Origin: CAZODA01 sp964578485
GTDB lineage: Bacteria; Bacteroidota; Bacteroidia; Bacteroidales; Marinilabiliaceae
Direction of reading: 5' to 3'
Length of the DNA: 23,309 nt
Assembly (NCBI GenBank): GCA_964578485.1
Contig: CAZODA010000050.1
Span: 1-23,309 of the forward strand
In this document: positions 1 through 8,600 of the stretch, one piece after another
How the letters are laid out: each line of letters begins with the position of its first letter
How positions within the stretch are numbered: the stretch's first letter is position 1
Program-made: the position numbers and the translations under genes
Notes under the pieces: generated by a model
Told to the model about the DNA's origin: nothing
Databases searched by the model: none
What the model saw: only the letters and a program-made list of their open reading frames with translations

Positions 1-34
1 AAAGTTAATTCTGTTTAACCAGTTTAACCCCTCA

Positions 35-67
35 GTCCTTCGGACAGCTCCCCTTTAAAAGTGGAGC
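35..67. repeat. Two adjacent short hairpins in leading non-coding DNA
   Basis: GTCC-TTC-GGAC (35-45) is followed at once by an imperfect palindrome at 47-67, in which GCTCCCCTTT pairs with AAAGTGGAGC with one mismatch. This pair of GC-rich stems stands out in AT-rich DNA. It could be a terminator for a gene left of the window or a dispersed REP-like element. There is no T-run directly after the second stem on the + strand, so a repeat element is slightly favoured. Confidence 0.45.
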
Positions 68-142
68 AGTTATTTGCATGATTCAAACCTTTCTCAAAGC
101 AGGATGCATTGAGTACATTAAAAATTGATAACTAACCCCATC

Positions 143-240
143 TAAACGACGTTGTCCTCAACATTTTCAATTTGCTAATCTGCTAATCAACTAATCTGCT
201 AATTAACGAATCAACTAATCTTCTAATTAACTAATTAACT
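143..240 (-). repeat. Composite intergenic repeat, inverted copy of the right-end repeat
   Basis: Read on the minus strand, this stretch gives GATTAGTTGATTAGCAGATT, then AGCAAATTGAAAATG, then a 15-mer TTGAGGACAACGTCG. The right end of the window has on the plus strand GATTAGTTGATTAGCAAATG, then AAAAATG, then TTTAGGACTACGTCG. The order and content match, with a few substitutions and one 8-bp insertion, so both ends carry the same repeat family in opposite orientation. It lies between the left edge and uvrB and has no coding potential. Confidence 0.75.
174..237. repeat. 8-bp tandem repeat, eight copies
   Basis: Sixty-four bases split exactly into eight 8-mers: GCTAATCT, GCTAATCA, ACTAATCT, GCTAATTA, ACGAATCA, ACTAATCT, TCTAATTA, ACTAATTA. 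The consensus is RCTAATYW. It is the distal part of the composite repeat and ends about 55 bases before the uvrB start. Confidence 0.8.
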
Positions 241-253
241 TTTTATCTTTATT

Positions 254-285
254 TTTGTTTTAGCTAATAGAATTAAGTAAAGTTG
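254..285 (+). promoter_or_regulatory. Candidate uvrB promoter
   Basis: TTTG (254-257) and TAAAGTTG (278-285) are separated by 20 bases. They resemble the Bacteroidota -33 TTTG and -7 TAnnTTTG elements, the latter with one mismatch. The predicted transcription start would fall almost on the ATG at 293, leaving little or no leader. Confidence 0.45.
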
Positions 286-292
286 GTATAAT

Positions 293-2305
293 ATGCAATT
301 TAAACTTGAGTCAACATTTAAGCCAACCGGCGATCAGCCTGATGCTATTATGCAGCTTGTTTCCGGCATTCAGATGGGGGTTAACTTTCAGACTTTGCTT
401 GGTGTAACCGGTTCGGGGAAAACTTTCACCATTGCAAATGTTCTTGAACAAGCGAGGAGGCCTGTGTTGGTTCTTAGTCATAATAAAACTCTTGCAGCCC
501 AATTATACAGTGAATTTCGGCATTTTTTCCCTTCTAATGCCGTTGAATATTTTGTTTCATATTATGATTATTATCAACCGGAAGCTTATATACCTGTTAC
601 AGATACTTATATAGAAAAAGATCTTTCAATAAATGATGAAATTGAAAAGTTGAGGTTAAGTACAACTTCAGCTTTATTATCCGGTAGGAGGGATGTAATA
701 GTAGTCTCATCGGTTTCCTGTTTGTATGGTATTGGGAACCCTGAAGATTTCCATGCAAATGTTATTCATTTGTCGGTAGGCATGGATATTGGAAGAAATC
801 AATTTCTCAGAAAATTGGTTAGTGCATTATACTCTCGTAATGAAGTAGATTTTAATAGAGGAAATTTTAGGGTAAAAGGTGATACTGTCGATATCTTTTT
901 AGCTTATGCCGATTATGCCTTAAGGGTAATTTTTTGGGGAGATGAAATTGAATCTATTGAAACACTTGATCCTATTAGTAATATGCCTCTTAAGACCTTT
1001 AATGAGCATTTAATTTATCCTGCAAATATTTTTGTTACAACACAAGAAAGAATTAACCAGGCAATTGAGCTGATACAGGATGATTTAAGAGAACATTTAT
1101 TGTTTATGCATGAGCATGGGAAAAAAAATGAAGCAAAGCGACTTGAAGAAAGGGTGAATTTTGATCTTGAAATGATTAGAGAATTGGGTTATTGTCCGGG
1201 GATTGAAAATTATAGTCGCTATTTTGATGGAAGGGCTCCCGGAACCAGACCTTTTTGCCTGCTGGATTATTTCCCTGAAGATTATCTTATGGTTGTGGAT
1301 GAGAGTCATGTTACCATTCCGCAAATTAAAGCTATGTACGGAGGAGATTTTAGTCGTAAAAAAAACCTTGTGGAATATGGCTTCAGGCTGCCTGCTGCTT
1401 TGGATAACAGACCCTTGAAATTTGAAGAATTTGAAGTTCTCGCAAGAAATGTAATATATATGAGTGCAACTCCTGCCGATTATGAGATAGATAAAAGTGA
1501 AGGAGTAATTGTTGAACAAATGGTGAGGCCAACCGGATTGCCGGATCCTGAAATTGTGGTGAGGCCAAGTCTTAATCAAATTGATGATTTAATAGAAGAA
1601 ATTCAGTTAAGAGCTTCAAAGAAGGAAAGGGTACTTGTAACAACATTAACAAAAAGAATGGCAGAAGAACTCAGCAGTTATCTGATTCGAATGGGGGTTA
1701 AATGTGAATATATACATTCAGATATAGATACTCTTGAGAGGGTGAAAATTATGGACGGCTTGCGTGCAGGAGTTTTTGATGTGTTGGTGGGAGTAAATTT
1801 GTTGAGGGAGGGATTGGATCTGCCTGAAGTTTCTCTTGTTGCAATCTTGGATGCTGACAAAGAAGGCTTTTTAAGGTCTGCAAGAGCTTTAACTCAAACT
1901 GCAGGAAGAGCAGCTCGAAATTTAAATGGTCTGGTTATTATGTATGCTGATACAATTACAAGATCAATGCAGGAAACTATTGATGCAACTTATTACAGAC
2001 GGAAAAAACAACTGCATTACAATGAAATTAATGGTATTACGCCTAAGCAAATATATCGTAAGGCAGGAACAGTTATGGGCGACAAACAACAATCAGAAAG
2101 CTGGTATGTTGAACCTGAGACAATTGATATAGCTGCAGATCCTGTTATTGCTTATATGTCGCCAAAAGGACTTAAAAAAGCAGTTGAAACAGCCCGTAAA
2201 GCAATGGAAAAAGCATCCAAAGATCTGGACTTTATTTCAGCAGCACAATATCGTGATGAAATGTTTAGACTTCAGGAACTGTTAAACGAAAAATTAGAAA
2301 AATAA
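293..2305 (+). CDS. uvrB: Excinuclease ABC subunit B (UvrB)
   Basis: UvrB is the damage-verifying helicase-like subunit of cytoplasmic nucleotide excision repair. UvrA loads it and it recruits UvrC. The 670-residue length is normal. Visible features are Walker A GVTGSGKT (37-44), the damage-clamping beta-hairpin YDYYQPEAYIP (91-101), the Walker B box DESH (336-339), MSATP (390-394), motif VI QTAGRAAR (535-542) and a C-terminal UVR domain (about 627-665), which in the family contacts UvrC. The ATG at 293 gives the family N-terminus (FKPTGDQPDAI). It appears monocistronic, with its own promoter candidate, and converges on the next gene with a 21-base gap. Nothing is truncated or unusual in the protein. 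Confidence 0.98.
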   Translation: MQFKLESTFKPTGDQPDAIMQLVSGIQMGVNFQTLLGVTGSGKTFTIANVLEQARRPVLVLSHNKTLAAQLYSEFRHFFPSNAVEYFVSYYDYYQPEAYIPVTDTYIEKDLSINDEIEKLRLSTTSALLSGRRDVIVVSSVSCLYGIGNPEDFHANVIHLSVGMDIGRNQFLRKLVSALYSRNEVDFNRGNFRVKGDTVDIFLAYADYALRVIFWGDEIESIETLDPISNMPLKTFNEHLIYPANIFVTTQERINQAIELIQDDLREHLLFMHEHGKKNEAKRLEERVNFDLEMIRELGYCPGIENYSRYFDGRAPGTRPFCLLDYFPEDYLMVVDESHVTIPQIKAMYGGDFSRKKNLVEYGFRLPAALDNRPLKFEEFEVLARNVIYMSATPADYEIDKSEGVIVEQMVRPTGLPDPEIVVRPSLNQIDDLIEEIQLRASKKERVLVTTLTKRMAEELSSYLIRMGVKCEYIHSDIDTLERVKIMDGLRAGVFDVLVGVNLLREGLDLPEVSLVAILDADKEGFLRSARALTQTAGRAARNLNGLVIMYADTITRSMQETIDATYYRRKKQLHYNEINGITPKQIYRKAGTVMGDKQQSESWYVEPETIDIAADPVIAYMSPKGLKKAVETARKAMEKASKDLDFISAAQYRDEMFRLQELLNEKLEK

Positions 2306-2326
2306 AAACCTTTAGCAAATAAATGC

Positions 2327-3223
2327 TTAAAAGAATAACCAACGCCTTTTTGTATGACGACCCGGGCGAATACTCTTGCTTCTGGTTTTTGGCTGAAAGA
2401 ATTTCCTGGTTTTCGTATAACTTTTTCTGTTAAACCTTGGTTCATTAGAAAAGGGACTGTCTTTAAATAAATAAGTAACCCCAAATGTAGCAGTATAATA
2501 AAAATCAAATGGATCTGTATCATAAACTTCTCCGTCAGGATAACTTGAATACCATACATCATGGGCATCAAGCTTATCTGAAAAAGCCAGAGTACCAACA
2601 AATTCTACATTAGCACTTAATTTCGGAGTTATCCAAAAAGAAACCCCGCCACCGGCACCAACAGTAGGAGCAACACCGGTGGCATTTCTCCATTTATTAC
2701 CGGGATCAGAACCGGGAGTCATACTACTGGCAGGCCTCCAATATTCGTCGGCATTATAATAAACTGCTCCAACCTGTGCTAAAGCATAAAGCTGAGCAGT
2801 CCTTTCCTTAAAATAACCTAAGAAATGATTAAGAGGACGATAGGTAGCACCAAGACTAAATTCAACATATAGATTATCAAATTCAGCATAGGCATGACCG
2901 GAAGTAGCCGGCTCACCGGGTGAAATACTAATTGGAAGAGGATGAATTTGAGTACCTTGCATATTACCTCCGATTAATTGAGCTCGAGCTGATATTAATT
3001 GGGACATTTCCCGATCAAGACGAAGACTAAATGAATGACCAAACCTCCCTTTATTCACTAAGTCACCATAAAAAACATTAGGACCAAAGCTGGCGGTTAT
3101 AGATAAACCTGCAGGTAAATCAAAAGGGACATTCGAATAACCACGACGATACTGGCTATAGACGGAAGTGCTAATTATAAATGCGATGACTAATAATAGC
3201 CACTTTTTGTTATTTGTGTACAT
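2327..3223 (-). CDS. Outer-membrane beta-barrel protein with basic C-terminal tail
   Basis: This 298-residue protein has a signal peptide (about 1-23), with a likely cleavage VYS|QY typical of Bacteroidota exported proteins. The mature part alternates short aromatic/glycine-rich segments (ITASFGPNVFYGDL, LYVEFSLGATYRP, PTVGAGGGVSFWITP, FYYTATFGVTYLF) as in small outer-membrane barrels. It resembles the DUF6089/porin-like group common in this phylum, but I cannot assign a substrate. After the last clear strand (ending near 253), residues 257-298 form a tail in which about a third of positions are Lys or Arg, ending WLFF. The tail could be a periplasmic anchor or an unusual final strand. The gene converges with uvrB and is downstream of the acyl-CoA ligase on the same strand with a 188-bp gap, so it probably has its own promoter. 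I saw no exact promoter match there. Confidence 0.8.
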   Translation of the reverse strand: MYTNNKKWLLLVIAFIISTSVYSQYRRGYSNVPFDLPAGLSITASFGPNVFYGDLVNKGRFGHSFSLRLDREMSQLISARAQLIGGNMQGTQIHPLPISISPGEPATSGHAYAEFDNLYVEFSLGATYRPLNHFLGYFKERTAQLYALAQVGAVYYNADEYWRPASSMTPGSDPGNKWRNATGVAPTVGAGGGVSFWITPKLSANVEFVGTLAFSDKLDAHDVWYSSYPDGEVYDTDPFDFYYTATFGVTYLFKDSPFSNEPRFNRKSYTKTRKFFQPKTRSKSIRPGRHTKRRWLFF

Positions 3224-3411
3224 CTAAAAAGTTTGATGTTATTAACCTTTTTCAACTAATATTATGCCGTAAAAATGGCAAATTCTTTAAAAATATAAAA
3301 ACTTACATTGCATAAAAGACGAAATATAATGATATTTTGTTTCATTTTTTTACATAATGTATAAAAATATTGATAAATGGACGTTTTTTAGGGATTAAAA
3401 GTTAGGTATAA

Positions 3412-5313
3412 CTAAATGTAAACCAAAACGTTTTGACGATTTGTTTCATTATGTAAATTTTTGCCTTCTGCTGAAAAAAGATTGTTAATTTCTTTTTCAT
3501 ACGATGACTCAATTATCCTACGAACCATTTTAGTTGTGCTATTTAACATTTTATTCTCTTCAGTAAAAGGTTCCGGAGCAATAGCAATGGCCGTTGGTAA
3601 CCAACGATGGGGAAACATGGCATCAAGTTTTCCTCCTTTCTTAAATTGAGCCAATTCTTCTTGAATAGCATCTAATACAAAGGAAACCTTATCGGCTTCT
3701 GATGAAAAATCTTGATTTCTTATTAAATTTTTTAAACCATCAGGATTTGGAACGGCAATACCTACTGTATAAGGACTTTGGTTGTTGTAAAGCATAAATT
3801 GATCAATAAGATTGCAATGATCAACAATTGCTTCTTCAATACCTTCAGGACTGTATTTCTCACCATCATGTGATATGAGAAGACTCTTATACCGACCAAG
3901 AACATATAAATAATTTTCTTTATCAACATAGCCCAGATCACCGGTAAATAACCAACCATCCTTTAATGCTTCTTCAGTGCCTTTAGGATGTTTCCAGTAG
4001 CCCAGCATTACATTTTCACCCTTGACAACAATCTCGCCGGATTCACCTAAGGATAAGTCTTTGCCATTTTCATCGCATATTCGTAAACTTAGATTTTGTA
4101 CTATTTTACCGGATGAACCTAATTTATGATATCTTGGAGTATTGGCAGAAATTATTGGAGCTGCCTCACTTAAACCATAACCCTGATACATGGGAATTCC
4201 GATGGCATAAAAGAATTTTTGAAGTTCAATATCTAATAATGCACCTCCTCCAATAAAATATTGAAGATTATCTCCAAAAACAGTGCGAATTTTTTTAAAT
4301 AATATTTTATCAAACAAAATAATTAAAGGATAGCTTAATTTTTTTAAACCTCTACCTTTGTTATTTCCCTTTCCATTGTACCAATAAGCGTGCTTTATAG
4401 CTGTGTTGAACAATGACCATATAAATTTACCTTTTTCACGCACTCCATTTTCAATGTTTTTTCGAAAGCTTTTGGCCAAGGCAGGAACACTCATTAAAAC
4501 ATGAGGATGGATTTCTGTCATGTTGCTAACAAAATTTTTAAGAGTTTCAGTTGCTGTTCTGCCTGCTTGAACTGCAGCAATTGATGCACCTTTAAACATG
4601 AAGGAATATAAAGCAGCTGTATGGGCAAAGGCATGATCCCAGGGTAAAACAACAAGGGTACGGTAATGCGAGGGGATATCAATAAAACTAAAGGCTTGCT
4701 CAACATTGGCTGTATAATTTCTATGTGAAAGCATTATACCTTTTGGATCGGCTGTAGTGCCCGAAGTGTATGAAATATTAGCCAAGTCTTCGGGCTTAAC
4801 CTGCTTACGCCTGCTGACCAAAGCACTTTTATCAGATTGAAGCTTGGTGCTTCCGGAGGAATATAACGATGACCAAAGGATTTCTTTATTTTGCAATTCC
4901 GACAAATCATCGAAAATTATTACCTTTTCAACCTTTGGTAATAAATCAATAATATTTCTGATTTTTTTTAATTGAAACTCAGAAACTAAAACAAAGCGAC
5001 TTTCTGAATGCTTAATTCTAAATAATAAATCGTTGGATTCTTCTAATTTGGTGGATAAAGGAACAGTGCAGCCTCCTGCATATAAAACAGCTAATTCACC
5101 AAGCAACCAATCTCGACGTCCCTCTGAAAGTAATGCAACCCTTTCCCCCTTTTCTAAGCCAAGCTCTAAAAACCCACTTGCATACGCTTTTACAAGATTA
5201 AGACTTTCGCTATAAGTTGTTGACTCATAAACTTTATCTTTTTTCTCCCAAATTAAAGGGTTACTTTCATACTCAGATACTTTGTTTTCGAAATAGTCAA
5301 TAATACTTATCAT
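3412..5313 (-). CDS. Long-chain fatty acid CoA ligase (AMP-binding)
   Basis: This 633-residue ANL-superfamily enzyme is expected to activate a fatty acid through an acyl-adenylate to acyl-CoA. Visible motifs are the P-loop YTSGTTADPKG (182-192), YGLSEAAP (379-386), TGDLGYVD (457-464), the hinge region GRYKSLL (473-479) and the C-terminal catalytic Lys595 in STTKMVRR. The length and layout fit the Bacteroidota FadD-type/AMP-dependent synthetase branch with a hydrophilic insertion near 310-326. It starts at ATG 5311-5313, downstream of an exact TAnnTTTG element on the minus strand. The chain length of the substrate and whether the acceptor is CoA or a carrier protein cannot be read from the sequence. 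It is a stand-alone enzyme, unlike the fused ligase at 17582. Confidence 0.92.
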   Translation of the reverse strand: MISIIDYFENKVSEYESNPLIWEKKDKVYESTTYSESLNLVKAYASGFLELGLEKGERVALLSEGRRDWLLGELAVLYAGGCTVPLSTKLEESNDLLFRIKHSESRFVLVSEFQLKKIRNIIDLLPKVEKVIIFDDLSELQNKEILWSSLYSSGSTKLQSDKSALVSRRKQVKPEDLANISYTSGTTADPKGIMLSHRNYTANVEQAFSFIDIPSHYRTLVVLPWDHAFAHTAALYSFMFKGASIAAVQAGRTATETLKNFVSNMTEIHPHVLMSVPALAKSFRKNIENGVREKGKFIWSLFNTAIKHAYWYNGKGNNKGRGLKKLSYPLIILFDKILFKKIRTVFGDNLQYFIGGGALLDIELQKFFYAIGIPMYQGYGLSEAAPIISANTPRYHKLGSSGKIVQNLSLRICDENGKDLSLGESGEIVVKGENVMLGYWKHPKGTEEALKDGWLFTGDLGYVDKENYLYVLGRYKSLLISHDGEKYSPEGIEEAIVDHCNLIDQFMLYNNQSPYTVGIAVPNPDGLKNLIRNQDFSSEADKVSFVLDAIQEELAQFKKGGKLDAMFPHRWLPTAIAIAPEPFTEENKMLNSTTKMVRRIIESSYEKEINNLFSAEGKNLHNETNRQNVLVYI

Positions 5314-5382
5314 TGTATATTGTTTTAATAAGCACTACCAGATATAATGCAGATAAATTAATAAAATCATTATTTAATTAGC

Positions 5383-5390
5383 CAAAAATA
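5383..5390 (-). promoter_or_regulatory. -7 element for the acyl-CoA ligase gene
   Basis: The plus-strand CAAAAATA reads TATTTTTG on the minus strand, an exact TAnnTTTG match about 70 bases upstream of the ATG. No good TTTG -33 box sits 19-21 bases further upstream, so the call rests on the -7 element alone. Confidence 0.4.
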
Positions 5391-5506
5391 ACAAGAATGT
5401 TTAAATAATTGTAAATATTATGAAATTTGATTAAGTGATTTATTAAACAATATGAAACTTAAATAAATATAACAACCAAATAATAATAAATTTAACTCCT
5501 CATGTC

Positions 5507-5527
5507 TTAGTTGCAAGATGCAACTAA
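5507..5527. promoter_or_regulatory. Palindrome upstream of purL (distal copy)
   Basis: TTAGTTGC, 5-base spacer AAGAT, GCAACTAA: a perfect 8-bp inverted repeat. Its inner half-sites TAGTTG/CAACTA recur in the palindrome at 5588-5600, centred 77 bp away. It could be an operator half of a two-site arrangement or a cruciform/hairpin. No T-run follows, and no gene on the plus strand upstream needs a terminator. Confidence 0.45.
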
Positions 5528-5587
5528 AATTTATGACTTTGTAAATATACTGTAAATCAGAAATAAAAGAATAAAATATAAATGATA

Positions 5588-5600
5588 TAGTTGACAACTA
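5588..5600. promoter_or_regulatory. Palindrome overlapping the purL -33 region
   Basis: TAGTTGACAACTA is a perfect 6-bp inverted repeat around one central A. It covers the TTG (5591-5593) proposed as the -33 box of purL, so a protein bound here would be positioned to block transcription. It shares both half-sites with the upstream palindrome. Confidence 0.45.
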
Positions 5601-5620
5601 AAGGCATTTGATTAAATTTG
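5591..5620 (+). promoter_or_regulatory. purL promoter
   Basis: TTG(AC) at 5591-5593 and TAAATTTG at 5613-5620, an exact TAnnTTTG, are spaced 19 bases apart as in Bacteroidota promoters. The predicted start is near 5627, giving a leader of roughly 35 bases to the ATG at 5663. This argues against the TTG at 5618 as the translation start, because that codon is inside the -7 element. Confidence 0.65.
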
Positions 5621-5662
5621 CTTCGTTTTTTAATATTTAAAATTAATCCAAATTTTACTTTC

Positions 5663-8600
5663 ATGGTTCTGTTTTTTGCTAATAATTCCGGTCACATCAT
5701 AGTATTAAATACAAATGAAAAGCTCACAAAGGATGAAATTCAAAAACTTGAATGGCTTTTTAATGGTGCTGAATTTATGGATGTGGACTCATTAAAAGGG
5801 TTTTATGTAGGTCCCAGGCGTGAACTGATTACACCTTGGAGTACTAACGCTGTTGAAATAATTAAAAATATCGGCATAAAGAAAATTATGCGTGTTGAAG
5901 AGTTTTTTAAAGTGGAAAACTCTACAAGCGACTTCGACCCTATGCTTCAAATGATTTATAATAAAATTGATCATACAATTTTTGACAACAACAAAAAAGC
6001 TGATGATATAATATACATTAGTGATATTGATGCCTACAATGCTCAAGAAGGACTCGCATTGAGTGATGATGAGATTTCACATCTTAAGGAGCTTAGTAGT
6101 CGTTTGAAACGTAAGCTTACGGATAGTGAGGTATTTGGCTTTTCTCAAGTAAATTCGGAACATTGTCGCCATAAAATTTTTAATGGAACCTTTATTATTG
6201 ATGGTGAAGAGAAACAAAGCTCTTTATTTGACCTGATAAAAAAGACTTCTAAAATAAATCCACACTTTTTGGTTTCTGCCTATAAAGATAATGTTGCATT
6301 TATTCAAGGCCCCGATGCAATACAATTTTCACCCGAATCAAGTGATAAAGCCGATTTCTTTAATGAAAAAAAGATAGAAACTGTTTTATCGCTAAAAGCT
6401 GAAACTCATAATTTCCCTACAACCGTTGAACCATTTAATGGTGCTGCAACAGGAACAGGAGGTGAAATAAGAGACAGAATGGCTGGAGGCCGGGGCTCGC
6501 TGCCTTTGGCGGGCACAGCTGTTTATATGACAAGTTATCCTCGTTCTAATGGGGGGCGCGACTGGGAAAAAAATATTCCTGAACGACCATGGTTGTATCA
6601 AAGCCCTGAACAAATCTTGATGAAAGCTTCTAATGGTGCGAGTGATTATGGCAATAAGATAGGACAGCCCCTTATATCCGGGTCATTAGTATGCTTTGAA
6701 CATTATGAAAATTATAAAATGTTTGCCTTCGATAAGGTTATAATGTTAGCCGGAGGAATTGGTTTTGCAAAGAAAAGTAATAGTATAAAAGACCTTCCCT
6801 CGAAAGGAGATCAGGTTATTGTTCTTGGAGGTGATAATTATCGTATTGGAATGGGTGGAGGTGCCGGTTCATCGGTAGCTACAGGTGAATATGATGATGA
6901 TATGGAATTAAATGCTGTACAACGTTCAAACCCGGCAATGCAAGCTAAAGTTTTAAATGTGATAAAGGCTTTGACAGAACTTGAGGAAAATCCTATTATA
7001 TCCATACATGATCATGGTGCCGGCGGACATCTAAACTGTCTTTCTGAGCTTATTGAAACAATAGGAGGTGAAATTTATCTTGATAAATTGCCAATAGGAG
7101 ATCCTTCATTATCGGCACGTGAAATAGTTGGAAATGAGTCTCAGGAAAGAATGGGACTACTTATTAAAGAAAAAGATATTGAAAAATTAAAAAATATTGC
7201 TGAAAGAGAACAAGCTCCTTGGTATGTGGTTGGAGAGGCAACAGGCGATATGTATTTAAAATTTAAAGACGACAAGGGAAGGGCGCCAATCGACATGACA
7301 ATAAATGACATGTTTGGAAATTTGCCTAAAACTATCATTGAAGACCAAACATTGGTGGAAACTTTCTCTTCTGCTGAATATTCGCTTGATAAGTTAAAAG
7401 AATATTTAACGCATGTATTGCAGCTTGAAGCGGTGGCTTGTAAAGATTGGTTGATAAATAAAGTTGATCGATCTGTTTCCGGTAAAGTTGCAAAACAACA
7501 AACTGCCGGGGAAATACAACTGCCATTGAATAATGCCGGAGTAATGGCAATTGATTATCAAGGTAAGGAAGGACTCGCAACTGCTATTGGACATGCTCCC
7601 GTAGCTGCACTGATCGATCCGAAAGCAGGTTCAATACTTGCCGTTGCCGAAGCTCTGACTAATATTGTATGGGCCCCATCGACACATGGATTAAAAGGGG
7701 TGAGCTTAAGTGCCAACTGGATGTGGCCGGGAAAAAATAAAGGTGAAGACGCCCGCTTATATGAAGCGGTGGAAGCATTAAGTGATTTTGCTATTGCACT
7801 GGGAATTAATGTGCCAACAGGAAAAGATTCCTTGTCGATGACTCAAAAGTATAAAAACGGAGATCTTGTATTTTCTCCGGGAACAGTTATTGTAAGCGCT
7901 GTAACCCAGGTTTCAGATGTTAAAAAAGTTGTAGAACCTGTTCTTAAAAAAGATATAAATACTACTCTTGTTTATGTCGATTTATCAAAAGATACTTTTA
8001 AACTTGGAGGAAGCAGCTTTTTGCAGATACTTAACAAAGTTGGAAATGAAAGCCCAATAGTATGTGAAAGCGATTATTTTAAAAATGGATTTGCTGCAAT
8101 TCAGGAGCTTATTAATAAGGATTTGATATTGGCAGGACATGATATTTCCGCCGGTGGAATGATAACGACACTTTTGGAAATGTGCTTTGCAAATACAGCT
8201 TATGGCATCCAAATTGATATAAACAACTTTGAAGAAGAGGATATAGTTAAAATTTTGTTTTCGGAAAATCCCGGAGTTGTTATTCAACTTTCAAAAATAG
8301 AAGCAGCAATTGAAATATTGGAAAAATATAAAATTAAATATTTTAAACTTGGAACTCCTGTTGAAAATAGATCTCTTATAATTAAGGGTAAAGGTGAAAA
8401 TATCACCCTTGATGTGGATGAAATGAGAGATATATGGTATAAAAGCTCTTTCTTGTTAGACAGCAAGCAAAGTGGAAAAATAAAAGCACAGGAAAGATAT
8501 GATAATTATAAAAATCAAGCTTTGAATTTTAATTTTCCGAATAATTTTAAAGGAACAATATCATCCTATGGTCTGAATAACTTTGAAAGCTCGGGCTTGA

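Larger units (their letters stand above)
5314..5662. other. Divergent intergenic region, 349 bp
   Basis: This is the only gene-free stretch over 300 bp. It is very AT-rich. It holds a minus-strand promoter candidate for the acyl-CoA ligase (5383-5390), a hairpin-capable palindrome (5507-5527), a second palindrome with the same half-site (5588-5600) and the purL promoter (5591-5620). I see no small ORF with a plausible start and no RNA gene. Confidence 0.8.

Noticed and set aside
1097..1579. 160-codon open frame antisense to uvrB
   Set aside because: It lies wholly inside a highly conserved gene, with low-complexity composition and no family resemblance.
2272..2601. 109-codon minus-strand frame spanning the uvrB/barrel gene junction
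   Set aside because: It overlaps both genes out of frame, and the signal-peptide-bearing frame 2327-3223 explains the region.
3224..3411. Promoter for the barrel protein in the 188-bp gap
   Set aside because: No exact TAnnTTTG is present on the minus strand at a suitable distance, only near matches that I do not trust.
5618..5662. TTG start giving PurL 15 more residues
   Set aside because: The codon is inside the -7 promoter element, the added residues do not match the family, and ATG 5663 does.
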